Below, one piece after another: positions 25,220 through 34,219 of a stretch of DNA of 64,000 bases (position 1 is its first letter; each line of letters begins with the position of its first letter). The DNA is taken from assembly GCF_947500605.1 (NCBI RefSeq), contig NZ_CANMSJ010000003.1, positions 186,001-250,000 on the forward strand. Reading direction: 5' to 3'. The notes under the pieces are model-generated. The model was given only the letters and a program-made list of their open reading frames with translations. It did no database searches and had not been told where the DNA came from. This DNA comes from an uncultured Lacinutrix sp. (GTDB lineage: Bacteria > Bacteroidota > Bacteroidia > Flavobacteriales > Flavobacteriaceae). The position numbers were made by a program, and so were the translations under genes.

Positions 25220-25786
25220 CTACTTATTATTAAGTGGAAATGTAATACCAACTGCAAATGCTCCAACAAATTGTTTAACCGATGGTTGAAAATAATAAGA
25301 AAAAGCTAAATCAACATTGTTATTTTTTCCTAATTCTAATCCTAATGATAAAGGAATGTGATAAATAATTCCACCTTTATCGATGTTATCAATAACTGTA
25401 AATGTTTCAAATTTGCCAATTGAAGTTCCTATTCCAATTTCAAAGTATGGTGCAATCCACGGTATTGGTGCGCGAACTCTTGCTTTTCCTCCAAGTAAAA
25501 AGGCTTTGGATTCTGCTCTTTCATTAGTAGGCATGTCATTTATATCTTTTCCGTTTGAGCTTGTCGAAATAAAACCTGCGTAAGGTCTTAATTCAAACCA
25601 AGAAGCTACTTTTAAAACTAATTCTCCTTGTACAAATAAACCATTATCAGCAATTGCATCAGCACTATTAAATGGTACGCTTACGCCGTATCCAATTTGA
25701 GCATTTATAGATTTTTCTTTTATAAACTGAGCTTCAGCTAAATTTGAAGTTAGAACTATTAGTAATAGTATTAGAATTTTTTTCAT
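25220..25786 (-). CDS. Secreted outer-membrane beta-barrel protein
   Basis: This 188-residue protein has a signal peptide (MKKILILLLIVLTSNLAEA, mature start near QFIKEKS). The mature part is a chain of amphipathic strands with aromatic ends (ELRPYAGF, KARVRAPI, YFEIGIG, LAFSYYFQP, FAVGITFPL). It fits the outer-membrane beta-barrel family of OmpA/OprF-like small porin-type proteins in Bacteroidota. No OmpA C-terminal domain is present. It lies downstream of hairpin site S2 as a single gene. Role unknown. Confidence 0.75.
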   Translation of the reverse strand: MKKILILLLIVLTSNLAEAQFIKEKSINAQIGYGVSVPFNSADAIADNGLFVQGELVLKVASWFELRPYAGFISTSSNGKDINDMPTNERAESKAFLLGGKARVRAPIPWIAPYFEIGIGTSIGKFETFTVIDNIDKGGIIYHIPLSLGLELGKNNNVDLAFSYYFQPSVKQFVGAFAVGITFPLNNK

Positions 25787-25810
25787 AATGTGTTACGGTA
25801 GAATTCGGTT

Positions 25811-25842
25811 CAATGTTTTTATTAATCGGTAAACGAAGTTAG
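25811..25842. repeat. Cassette-like hairpin site S2
   Basis: It shares CAATGTTTTT and TAAACGAAGTTAG with S1 at 10852. The inner stem is TTTATT/GGTAAA (25818-25833), which pairs with two G-U contacts, whereas S1 has TTTATC/GATAAA. The site lies between the beta-barrel gene and the 253-residue membrane-anchored protein. Confidence 0.5.
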
Positions 25843-25847
25843 TTGTT

Positions 25848-26609
25848 TTAGAGTGGTTGTTCCTCGTGTTCACCAAATTCGTTTAACTCATCGTATATCT
25901 TTCTAATATCTTTAACTAATTCAATATGATTTAAAGTATTTAAATATTTCATTTCAGGTGTGCTGTGATACCCGTATTGACGTTGTTTACTGTCATGAGT
26001 ACTTTTCGAAATCTCAACAACCGAAAATGGGTCAATCAAATAGTGTTTTGAAATTAAATCTCCTTTATTGTTTTTATAGTTTATTTTGATAAAATGTTCG
26101 AATTCACTTATTCGGTATGAATCGCCATATAGTGCTCTTAAATTAGTTCTAATTCTTTCACGTTCTTTTAGTGTGTATTCGGAACTACTTAATCTGGAGA
26201 TATTCCCGATGGTATTATTAGTTTCATAATTTAAGCCGAAGTAATCTCCAATTTTAAAGTAAAAATCAGTTGGTCTACTTGATAGTGAATCACTATAGTC
26301 TCGAATAATAAAATACGTTGTGTAATTTATATTTGCTTCAAAAAGATGATGTCCTACATTATTGATATTTATGAATTCATAAACTTCGTTATAGTCACGT
26401 TGAATGTTTATAATTGGGCTTTGTTCGAGCTTTAATAACTCTAGTTGTCCTTGAGAAGTTTTATAGCTGAACCATCCTACAACCAAAGAAGCTATTCCTA
26501 GGAAAAGGAAAGAGAAAACTTCAAAGAACACCTTGTTTTTGGTAAGCCAATTACGAGTTTTTTTGACCTTCTTTTTAAATTTTCTTTTTTTGACTCCTGC
26601 TTCGTTCAT
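25848..26609 (-). CDS. Hypothetical single-pass membrane protein
   Basis: I start this gene at 26609 (MNEAGVKKRKFKKK), giving 253 residues; an upstream in-frame ATG at 26648 lies within hairpin site S3 and is less likely. It has a basic N-terminus, one membrane helix (about residues 30-48) and a soluble domain rich in Asn, Tyr and charged residues. No family is recognised. It is flanked by sites S2 and S3, on opposite ends, as expected for a mobile single-gene unit. Confidence 0.65.
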   Translation of the reverse strand: MNEAGVKKRKFKKKVKKTRNWLTKNKVFFEVFSFLFLGIASLVVGWFSYKTSQGQLELLKLEQSPIINIQRDYNEVYEFININNVGHHLFEANINYTTYFIIRDYSDSLSSRPTDFYFKIGDYFGLNYETNNTIGNISRLSSSEYTLKERERIRTNLRALYGDSYRISEFEHFIKINYKNNKGDLISKHYLIDPFSVVEISKSTHDSKQRQYGYHSTPEMKYLNTLNHIELVKDIRKIYDELNEFGEHEEQPL

Positions 26610-26645
26610 AATTAATGCCAATATTTCGTTATTATAAAAGCATTT

Positions 26646-26678
26646 CAATGTTTTACATAATAAGTCAAACGAAGTTCG
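26646..26678. repeat. Cassette-like hairpin site S3
   Basis: It has CAATGTTTT at the start and CAAACGAAGTTCG at the end, as S1 and S2, with a poorer inner stem. It lies upstream of the 253-residue protein. Confidence 0.4.
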
Positions 26679-26713
26679 ACTATTTATATTAAAAACTAAA
26701 ATTTCAAGAAATA

Positions 26714-26744
26714 AAAAAAGCGAGCTTATTAAGCTCGCTTTTTT
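26714..26744 (-). terminator. Terminator of the lipocalin-like lipoprotein gene
   Basis: GCGAGCTT (26720-26727) pairs with AAGCTCGC (26731-26738), with A and T runs on both flanks. It lies 10 bp after the stop at 26754. Confidence 0.88.
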
Positions 26745-26753
26745 CAGTTCGTT

Positions 26754-27200
26754 TTATTTTGTAATTTGGGTCGGACCTTCACACGACCAAAGTATTTCAT
26801 CGTCTGTTGTCATGCCGTCATAAGCAGTATAAGTAAAGTCGCCTGAAAAAGATTGAATACTTTCGGAGTAAGTGTAGTTTCCAGAAAATTGATAAGCACG
26901 AACTTGTGTTACATATAGCATTTCTACGTTAAGGTTGTTTTCATTTAAAGTATATGAAGACAAGGTTAAACTTCCAGTGTTTTCAAAGCTTACTGTGTTG
27001 TCAGATAAAAAATAAAAGGGAGTAGGGTTTTCGCCACCTTGAAGGAGTCCATCTTCATTTGTGCAACTAGTAGAATCTTGTCTTAGAAAGAACCAATCGC
27101 CATCTAAGATGTTTGATTCGTTAGTTTGTTGATTATCATCGTCAGAAGAGCATGATGTCATTAACGCTAAAACAAATAAAATAAATATTTTTTTTATCAT
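26754..27200 (-). CDS. Lipocalin-like small lipoprotein
   Basis: This 148-residue protein has a lipoprotein signal (LMTSC, Cys17) and an Asp-rich tether (SSDDDNQQ). The mature part has G-x-W near the start (LDGDWFF) and alternating beta strands (NTVSFENTGSLTLSSYTLNENNL), as in the lipocalin-like domains frequent in Bacteroidota lipoproteins. Two Cys in the domain could pair. It is monocistronic and ends at the 26714 terminator. Function is unknown. Confidence 0.72.
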   Translation of the reverse strand: MIKKIFILFVLALMTSCSSDDDNQQTNESNILDGDWFFLRQDSTSCTNEDGLLQGGENPTPFYFLSDNTVSFENTGSLTLSSYTLNENNLNVEMLYVTQVRAYQFSGNYTYSESIQSFSGDFTYTAYDGMTTDDEILWSCEGPTQITK

Positions 27201-27310
27201 AATTAAGATTTTTTATTGAACAGGGTTTTTAAAAAAATGCAATCTATGTTTTTCTTATAAAAATAAAAAATGAATTTATTATAAAAAAAAGGAGCTGCTT
27301 CAAAACAAAA

Positions 27311-27335
27311 AAAAGCGAGACTAAAGCTCGCTTTT
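27311..27335 (-). terminator. Terminator of pepP-like gene
   Basis: AAAAGCGAG (27311-27319) pairs with CTCGCTTTT (27327-27335), with a T-run on the minus strand, 21 bp after the stop at 27356. Confidence 0.88.
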
Positions 27336-27355
27336 CTTCTATATAATAAAAGAGT

Positions 27356-28648
27356 TTATTTATTCATCAAACTCTCAATCTCTTCAACTTCAATTGGGAT
27401 ATCGCGCATTAAGTTAAAAGGTTCTCCTGTTTTTTGGATAACCACATCGTCTTCCAATCTAATACCAAAACCTTCATCTGGAATATAAATTCCAGGCTCT
27501 ACAGTAAACACATTGTTTGCTTGCATAGGCTCGGTTAAAATACCGTAATCATGCGTGTCTAATCCCATATGGTGAGACGTTCCATGCATAAAGTATTTTT
27601 TGTATGCTGGCCAATCTGGGTTTTCATTTTTTACATCAGCTTTATCAAGTAAACCTAAACCTAAAAGTTCGCTAGTCATTAATTTACCAACTTCAACATG
27701 GTAATCTGCCCAAATAGTTCCAGGAACTAACATTTTTGTAGCATCATTTTTTACTCTTAAAACAGCATTGTAAACTGCTTTTTGTCTGTCGTTAAACGTT
27801 CCAGAAACAGGAATAGTACGCGTCATATCACTTGCGTAATTTGCGTATTTAGCACCAGCATCAATTAATATTAAATCGCCAGCTTTACACTCTTGATTAT
27901 TCTCTATATAATGCAAAACGTTAGCATTGTTTCCAGAACCTACAATTGGAGTATATGCAAAACCATCAGAACGGTTATTTAAAAACTCATGCATAAATTC
28001 AGCTTCAATGTTATATTCCATAACACCAGGCTTAACAAAATTTAAAACACGTCTAAAACCTTTGTTGGTAATATCGCAAGCCGTCTGGATTAAGTCTAAT
28101 TCTATTTGGTCTTTTACAGAACGTAAGCGCTGTAAAATTGGGTTACTTTTTGCAACACTGTGCGCAGGATATTTGTTTCTTATCCATGTAGTAAAACGGT
28201 CTTCTCTAGTTTCCGTTTCTACATTTGCTCTGTAGTGCTCGTTTGTATTTATGTAAACGGTTTCAGCTTGTGTCATCATTTCAAACACTACTTTTTCTAA
28301 ATCTTGTAACCAGTAAACGGTTTTAATTCCGCTAGTTGCTAAAGCAGCATCTTTAGTTAGTTTTTCGCCTTCCCAAACAGCAATATGTTCGTTAGTTTCT
28401 TTTAAAAATAAAACTTCTCTGTTTTTAGGATTCGGACAATCTGGAAAAAGCACCAAAATACTTTCTTCTTGATCTACACCACTTAAATAAAAGATATCTC
28501 TATGCTGCTCAAAAGGCATCGTGCTATCTGCACTAATAGGATAAATATCGTTAGAGTTAAAAAACGCAATACTTTTAGGCTTCATTTGAGCGCCAAAGTT
28601 TTTACGGTTTTTTATAAAAAGGGTAGAATCTATTTTATTGTATTTCAT
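27356..28648 (-). CDS. pepP: Xaa-Pro aminopeptidase (M24B family)
   Basis: This 430-residue cytoplasmic peptidase releases N-terminal residues before proline. The N-terminal creatinase-like domain holds PFEQHRDIFYLSGVDQEES. The C-terminal pita-bread domain has the metal ligands in order: Asp in LIDAGAKYANYASDMTRT, His in MHGTSHHMGLDTHD, Glu in FTVEPGIYIPDEG and Glu in IRLEDDVVI. Length is typical of aminopeptidase P. It is monocistronic with its own terminator. Confidence 0.93.
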   Translation of the reverse strand: MKYNKIDSTLFIKNRKNFGAQMKPKSIAFFNSNDIYPISADSTMPFEQHRDIFYLSGVDQEESILVLFPDCPNPKNREVLFLKETNEHIAVWEGEKLTKDAALATSGIKTVYWLQDLEKVVFEMMTQAETVYINTNEHYRANVETETREDRFTTWIRNKYPAHSVAKSNPILQRLRSVKDQIELDLIQTACDITNKGFRRVLNFVKPGVMEYNIEAEFMHEFLNNRSDGFAYTPIVGSGNNANVLHYIENNQECKAGDLILIDAGAKYANYASDMTRTIPVSGTFNDRQKAVYNAVLRVKNDATKMLVPGTIWADYHVEVGKLMTSELLGLGLLDKADVKNENPDWPAYKKYFMHGTSHHMGLDTHDYGILTEPMQANNVFTVEPGIYIPDEGFGIRLEDDVVIQKTGEPFNLMRDIPIEVEEIESLMNK

Positions 28649-28665
28649 GAAGAAATTTATTTATT

Positions 28666-28689
28666 CATTCCCATAAAATAATGGGAATG
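28666..28689. repeat. Hairpin between pepP and the BNR-protein gene
   Basis: CATTCCCAT and ATGGGAATG pair perfectly around AAAATA; a second hairpin TTTCCG/CGGAAA lies at 28714-28730. These fill part of the 183-bp divergent gap and may be regulatory or remnant palindromic repeats. Confidence 0.4.
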
Positions 28690-28831
28690 GTATTAATATT
28701 ATTTGAATTTTCTTTTCCGTCAAGCGGAAATACTTAGCAAGTGTAAAAATAACATTTTATTGCTTAAAAGCATTTCTGTTTTGCTCAGATTTAACATAAT
28801 CATTACCTTCAAGCTTTTAAAAATACTTATT

Positions 28832-31672
28832 ATGAAATTCAATATTTTCTTAGCTTTATCTTTTCTGGTTATTCTTAAAACCGAAGCACAACAACCTCAA
28901 ATAAATACCGAAGCTGTACAACAAGCGCTTCAGCAAAAAGCAGTGTTGCAAAAGGAGTCTTTAGTAAAGAATGTACCTTTTAAAAATATTGGACCAACAG
29001 TAATGAGTGGTCGTGTTGTGGATTTAGCAGTAAACCCAGAAAATCCTGCAGAGTTTTATGTGGGTTACGCTTCTGGAGGTGTGTGGCATACTGTAAATAA
29101 TGGTACCACTTTTACACCAATTCTAGACAGCGCGCAAACGCAAAATGTAGGTGATATTGCTGTAGATTGGAACACACGAACAATTTGGGTTGGTACAGGA
29201 GAAAATAATGCTTCTCGATCGTCTTATTCGGGAATTGGTATTTTAAAGACTACTAATAATGGCGAAACTTGGGAACATGTAGGTTTGCCAAACTCACAGC
29301 ATATTGGTCGTATTTTAATCAATCCAAATAATGGAAACGAAGTTGTAATAGGTGTTACTGGTGCTTTGTATTCTAAATCTGAAGATAGAGGAATTTACAA
29401 AACTAAAGATGGCGGAAAAACGTGGAGCAAAAACTTATTTGTAGATAATGTTAGTGGTATTATAGACGTGCAGCATGCACCAAATAACTACAATGTTATG
29501 TTTGCTTCGTCTTGGACCAAAAATAGAAAAGCTTGGAATTTTGATGGTAGCGGAAATAATTCGGCTATTTATAAAAGTACAGATGCTGGAGAAACTTGGG
29601 AAAAAGTATCTACAGAAAATAGTGGTTTTCCAACAGGAAATGGTGTTGGTAGAATAGGACTGGCAATGTATAATGATACTACTATTTATGCGCTTCACGA
29701 TAGCCAATTCAGGAGGCCTTCCGAAGGAAAAAAAGAAGAAACAAGAGGTCTTAAAAAAGAAGATTTTAAAACTATGAATACTCAAGATTTTTTAAGTCTT
29801 GAGGATAAAAAGCTGAATGATTTTTTAAAAACAAACGGCTTTCAAGAAAAGTATAGAGCCGAAAACGTAAAGCAAATGGTACGTAGCGGCAACGTAAAGC
29901 CAATAGATTTAGCGCATTATTTAGAAGATGCTAATTCTATGTTGTTCGATACGCCTGTAATTGGAGCTGAGGTTTATAAGAGTACAGATGGCGGTAAAAC
30001 ATGGCAGAAAACACACGACGATTATTTAGACGATTTGTATTATAGTTATGGCTATTACTTTGGCGAAATTAGAGTAGATGCTCAAAATGTTGATGGTATT
30101 TATGTAATGGGAGTGCCAATTTTAAAATCTAAAGATGGCGGAAAAACCTTTACGTCTATTAGTAAAGAGAATGTGCATTCCGATCATCAAGCACTTTGGG
30201 TAAATCCTAAAAAATCTGGACATTTAGTTAATGGTAACGATGGTGGTGTAAATATAAGTTACGATGATGGCGAAAACTGGATAAAAAACAACTCGCCAGC
30301 AGTTGGGCAATTTTATGCTATAAATGTAGACAACCAAGAACCTTATCGTGTGTATGGTGGTTTGCAGGATAATGGTGTTTGGGTTGGTGCTCATAATGCG
30401 CCAGAAGATAAGAGATGGCAGCAAACAGGTATGTATCCTTGGGAGTCTTTAATGGGAGGCGATGGTATGCAAATTGAGATTGATAACCGTAATTCGGATA
30501 TTGTGTATACAGGTTATCAATTTGGTAACTATTACAGAATTAATAGAGAAACAGGTGAGCAAAAATACATTCAGCCAAAGCACGAATTAGGGGAGACGCC
30601 TTACCGTTTTAATTGGCAAACACCTATTCATTTATCAAAACACAATCAGGATATTTTATATTTAGGAGGCAATAAATTAATGCGTTCTATGGATAAAGGA
30701 GAATCTTGGAAAGCTATTTCTCCAGATTTAACGCAAGGCGGAAAAAAAGGAAATGTGGCTTACGGTACATTAACTACAATTAGCGAATCGGCTTTCGAGT
30801 TTGGTTTAATCTATACAGGAAGTGATGACGGATTAGTGCAAGTAACCCAAAACGCTGGTGGCACATGGGATAATATTAGTAATGACTTACCTAAAGATTT
30901 GTGGGTGACTAGAGTTATTGCTTCAAAACATAAAAAAGAACGTGTTTATGTTACTTTAAATGGCTACCGATTCGATGATTTTTCAACCTATGTTTATGTG
31001 TCAGACAACTACGGACAAACATGGAAGTCTATTACATCAAACATTCCTACTTCACCAGTTAATGTGATTAAAGAGGATTTTGTAAATGAAGAAATAATGT
31101 ACTTAGGTACAGATAATGGTGCTTATGTTAGTTTTAATAGCGGACAATCTTGGGAGGCTTTTGCTAACGGATTGCCTACAGTAGCTGTACACGATATTGT
31201 ATTACACGAAGGGAGTAACGATTTGTTAGTTGCAACACATGGTAGAAGTATTTATAAAACCAATGTCGAGCCGCTTCAAAAAATGAATGCGAGTTTAAAA
31301 AATAATACAATTACAATTTTTGAAACCGAAAAAATAAGAGCTAATGGGCGTTGGGGAAATAGCTGGAGTAAATGGATGCAGCCTTACGAACCTGCTACGC
31401 AGATTAAGTTTTATGCTAACTATGGAGGTAAAAAAACCATTGAGATTAAAAGTGATAAAAATTCAGTTTTACAAACTATTGAAGTCGATGTCGATAAAGG
31501 TTTTAATTATGTGGATTACGATTTAACAATTTCAGAAAAAGGAAGAAAAAAATTATTAAAAGAGAATACTACAATAGATATTAATAAAGCTAAAAATAAC
31601 AAGTATTACTTGCCTAAAGGAAGTTATGTGATTTCTATAGATAATGTGACTAGAGGTTTGGAAGTCGAATAG
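28832..31672 (+). CDS. Secreted BNR / VPS10-like propeller protein
   Basis: I start this protein at 28832 (MKFNIFLALSFLVILKTEAQ), because that gives a signal peptide; a longer frame open from 28703 lacks one. The 946-residue product has at least eight Asp-box repeats of the S/T-x-D-x-G-x-T-W type (KTKDGGKTW, KSTDAGETW, KSTDGGKTW, ISYDDGENW, RSMDKGESW, VSDNYGQTW), which form sialidase/VPS10-like propellers. No sialidase active site is evident. The last 150 residues are beta-rich. It is exported; a substrate is not known. Confidence 0.85.
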   Translation: MKFNIFLALSFLVILKTEAQQPQINTEAVQQALQQKAVLQKESLVKNVPFKNIGPTVMSGRVVDLAVNPENPAEFYVGYASGGVWHTVNNGTTFTPILDSAQTQNVGDIAVDWNTRTIWVGTGENNASRSSYSGIGILKTTNNGETWEHVGLPNSQHIGRILINPNNGNEVVIGVTGALYSKSEDRGIYKTKDGGKTWSKNLFVDNVSGIIDVQHAPNNYNVMFASSWTKNRKAWNFDGSGNNSAIYKSTDAGETWEKVSTENSGFPTGNGVGRIGLAMYNDTTIYALHDSQFRRPSEGKKEETRGLKKEDFKTMNTQDFLSLEDKKLNDFLKTNGFQEKYRAENVKQMVRSGNVKPIDLAHYLEDANSMLFDTPVIGAEVYKSTDGGKTWQKTHDDYLDDLYYSYGYYFGEIRVDAQNVDGIYVMGVPILKSKDGGKTFTSISKENVHSDHQALWVNPKKSGHLVNGNDGGVNISYDDGENWIKNNSPAVGQFYAINVDNQEPYRVYGGLQDNGVWVGAHNAPEDKRWQQTGMYPWESLMGGDGMQIEIDNRNSDIVYTGYQFGNYYRINRETGEQKYIQPKHELGETPYRFNWQTPIHLSKHNQDILYLGGNKLMRSMDKGESWKAISPDLTQGGKKGNVAYGTLTTISESAFEFGLIYTGSDDGLVQVTQNAGGTWDNISNDLPKDLWVTRVIASKHKKERVYVTLNGYRFDDFSTYVYVSDNYGQTWKSITSNIPTSPVNVIKEDFVNEEIMYLGTDNGAYVSFNSGQSWEAFANGLPTVAVHDIVLHEGSNDLLVATHGRSIYKTNVEPLQKMNASLKNNTITIFETEKIRANGRWGNSWSKWMQPYEPATQIKFYANYGGKKTIEIKSDKNSVLQTIEVDVDKGFNYVDYDLTISEKGRKKLLKENTTIDINKAKNNKYYLPKGSYVISIDNVTRGLEVE

Positions 31673-31729
31673 TTTTAAAACTGTAACAATAGAGGAATAT
31701 ATTTATCCTTTATAATAAATATTGTTATT

Positions 31730-33433
31730 ATGAAGATGCTATTTATTGGTTTTACTTTTTGTTTCGTGTTGTTTGGTTGTGCTAAACAACAATCTTACAC
31801 TTCTATTATTGAAAAGGCTCAAGAGTTGTCTCTAGACAAAGATTCTACAGTGCATATAAAAGCGCTTGAACTTTACGAAAAAGCATTTGCTAAATATCCA
31901 GATAGTATAGACGACTATTCTGTTTACGAAGCAAGTGTTGTTGCTAGTGATATAAAAGACTTTGATAAAGCATTTAAATATCTAAAGCCAATAGCAGCAC
32001 TTGAAGAAGATATGTTTGGCTATCCTGGCTGGGATTATATTTTAGGTGAATATGCAGAAGGTGATTATAAAAACCTAATGCAAGAAGATAGGTGGGTAGC
32101 GTTAAAAGAAAAAGCGATACTTGATAAAAAGCTATTTTTTGAAAAATTAAAAACGGATGAAGCTGAGTTTTTTAGCGTTAAAAATGGTGTAGAGATTAGT
32201 GATTTTGAAGCTCCCGAATTGTATCAATATCTTAAAAAATCAAACAATTACTTGCCTAAGAAAAAGCAAGATTATTCCATTTCCTTTAAAATAAACGATA
32301 CGGTGGGTACTTCTTATTTTGTGCATTTGCCTAAGAATTATAATCCTGAAAACAAACACGCTGTGTTATTTTATTTACATGGAGCGGTTAGAGGTAATGT
32401 GCTTTCAGAGTTTGAAACAAAACTCAATTTAATGTACGATAATGCTAGGTATGCTAAAAGAGCAGAAGCTAATAATGTTATTTTAGTTTTTCCGAAAGGC
32501 GATAAAAACTTTAATTGGATGTTAGGAGATGATGGTTTTTTTATGATTCCAGAAATAGTAAATCAACTTAAAACAGCATTAAATATAGACGATAATAGAA
32601 TTCATGTTTCAGGACATTCTAATGGAGCAACGGGTTCTTTTTCTTACTTGGTAAAGCAACCAACTCAGTTTGCTGGATTTTATGGTTTTAATACGCATCC
32701 TAAAGTTTATACAGGTGGCACTTTTATAGAAAATGTATTATCACGTTCTTATATTAATTTTTCTACAGATCAAGATTATTACTATCCGCCAAATGCAAAC
32801 GACAGTTTAAATAAGGTAATGGCATCTTTAAATGCCGATTATAAAGACTATCGCTATAATGGTTTTCCGCATTGGTTTCCGGCTTTCGAAGCTTCTGAAC
32901 CAGCGTACGATATCTTATTTAAAGATCTTGTTAGTAGAAAAAGGAATCCTTTTCCAAAAGATATTCAATGGGAGTTTGATGATAATAATTATGGAACTGT
33001 AGATTGGATTGCAAATGCAAAATTAGATACGCTTAAAACTAAAAAAGAATGGCAAAAAACCTTAAATTTTGATATTAACAAATGGTTTAAACTAACTAAA
33101 AATGATAGCTTAGTAGAAGTTGAGGTTAATGAAAAAGCATTTGATTTTCCAAGGCAGTCAGGTAAAATAAAGGCAAGTTACAGTAATAACGAATTTAGGT
33201 TAGAAACCTCAAGGATTAAATCGGTTAACATTACTATTTCACCAGAAATGGTAGATTTAAATAAAGCAATAAAAGTATATGTAAATGGGAAGTTATATTT
33301 TAATAATAAAATAGGCTATAATAGGTCTTTTATGCTAGGTAATTTTAATCGATTTAAAGATAGAAATCAGCTTTGGATTAATTTTATACCTATAGAAATA
33401 GATTGGCGCCTGCCTAAAGTAAACTCATTCTAA
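31730..33433 (+). CDS. Lipoprotein with esterase-like alpha/beta-hydrolase domain
   Basis: This 567-residue lipoprotein (VLFGC, Cys17) starts with a TPR-like helical region (about 20-130), followed by an alpha/beta hydrolase domain (about 185-395). The oxyanion region is FYLHGAVRG, the nucleophile elbow GHSNGA (Ser297), a likely acid in FSTDQDY (347 or 349) and the His in GFPHWFP (His381). A C-terminal beta domain follows. It resembles PHB-depolymerase/feruloyl-esterase-type enzymes. Target unknown. It begins 57 bp after the BNR-protein stop and may be co-transcribed. Confidence 0.78.
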   Translation: MKMLFIGFTFCFVLFGCAKQQSYTSIIEKAQELSLDKDSTVHIKALELYEKAFAKYPDSIDDYSVYEASVVASDIKDFDKAFKYLKPIAALEEDMFGYPGWDYILGEYAEGDYKNLMQEDRWVALKEKAILDKKLFFEKLKTDEAEFFSVKNGVEISDFEAPELYQYLKKSNNYLPKKKQDYSISFKINDTVGTSYFVHLPKNYNPENKHAVLFYLHGAVRGNVLSEFETKLNLMYDNARYAKRAEANNVILVFPKGDKNFNWMLGDDGFFMIPEIVNQLKTALNIDDNRIHVSGHSNGATGSFSYLVKQPTQFAGFYGFNTHPKVYTGGTFIENVLSRSYINFSTDQDYYYPPNANDSLNKVMASLNADYKDYRYNGFPHWFPAFEASEPAYDILFKDLVSRKRNPFPKDIQWEFDDNNYGTVDWIANAKLDTLKTKKEWQKTLNFDINKWFKLTKNDSLVEVEVNEKAFDFPRQSGKIKASYSNNEFRLETSRIKSVNITISPEMVDLNKAIKVYVNGKLYFNNKIGYNRSFMLGNFNRFKDRNQLWINFIPIEIDWRLPKVNSF

Positions 33434-33481
33434 ATAAATTTTTAAAAACTAGTAAAACTTGTTTGGCTAAGCGTGGCTTAG

Positions 33482-33489
33482 TATATTTG
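33482..33489 (+). promoter_or_regulatory. -7 element of sdhCAB
   Basis: TATATTTG is an exact match, with TTG at 33459-33461 (20-nt spacing). The start codon is 29 bp downstream. Confidence 0.7.
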
Positions 33490-33518
33490 TGTATATTATA
33501 ATCAAACTATAAAAAATA

Positions 33519-34205
33519 ATGAGCGGAATTTTAAATTCTTCAATAGGAAGAAAGTTTGCGATGGCACTTTCAGCACTCTTTCTAATGTTTTTTTTACTTC
33601 AACATTTTTCAATAAACATACTTTCGGTATTTAGTCCTGAGACTTTTAACGATGTTTCTCATTTTATGGGAACCTTTCCGTTAGTACAATATGTATTACA
33701 GCCCGTTTTAATTTTCGGTGTTGTTTTTCATTTTGTAATGGGATTTGTTTTAGAAATTAAAAACAACAAAGCAAGACGAATTAGTTATGCAAAAAACAAT
33801 GGAGGAGCAAATTCTTCTTGGATGAGTAGAAACATGATTTGGAGTGGTGCTGCAATTTTAGCATTTGTTTGTCTTCACTTTTACGATTTCTGGTTTCCAG
33901 AAATAAACACAAAGTTTATTGTTGGTGATATGTCTGGTCTTGTAGATCCAAACAATGCAGCAAGTGGTTACAGATACTTCGAAGAGCTACAACACAAATT
34001 TGTAGATTTATGGAGAGTTGTACTTTATGTAGTTGCATTTGTATTCTTAGCATTACACTTACTACACGGTTTCGATTCAGCTTTTCAGTCTGTTGGAGCA
34101 AATAACAAATACACAAAAGGGTTAAAAAGATTTAGTAAAATTTATGCAATTGGGATTCCTTTAGGATTCATCTTTATTGCTGTTTTTCACTTTTTAAACC
34201 ACTAA
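33519..34205 (+). CDS. sdhC: Succinate dehydrogenase cytochrome b subunit
   Basis: This 228-residue membrane subunit of the type B succinate:quinone oxidoreductase has about five helices and several His residues placed for two haems ([34 protein letters not shown]). Bacteroidota use a single fused cytochrome b subunit instead of SdhC plus SdhD, and no sdhD follows. It is the first gene of sdhCAB, driven by the promoter at 33482. Confidence 0.94.
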   Translation: MSGILNSSIGRKFAMALSALFLMFFLLQHFSINILSVFSPETFNDVSHFMGTFPLVQYVLQPVLIFGVVFHFVMGFVLEIKNNKARRISYAKNNGGANSSWMSRNMIWSGAAILAFVCLHFYDFWFPEINTKFIVGDMSGLVDPNNAASGYRYFEELQHKFVDLWRVVLYVVAFVFLALHLLHGFDSAFQSVGANNKYTKGLKRFSKIYAIGIPLGFIFIAVFHFLNH

Positions 34206-34219
34206 AAAATATAGTTACT

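Noticed and set aside
25848-26648. Longer start (26648) for the 253-residue protein
   Set aside because: The extra 13 residues lie in hairpin site S3, and the later ATG gives a sensible basic N-terminus before the membrane helix.
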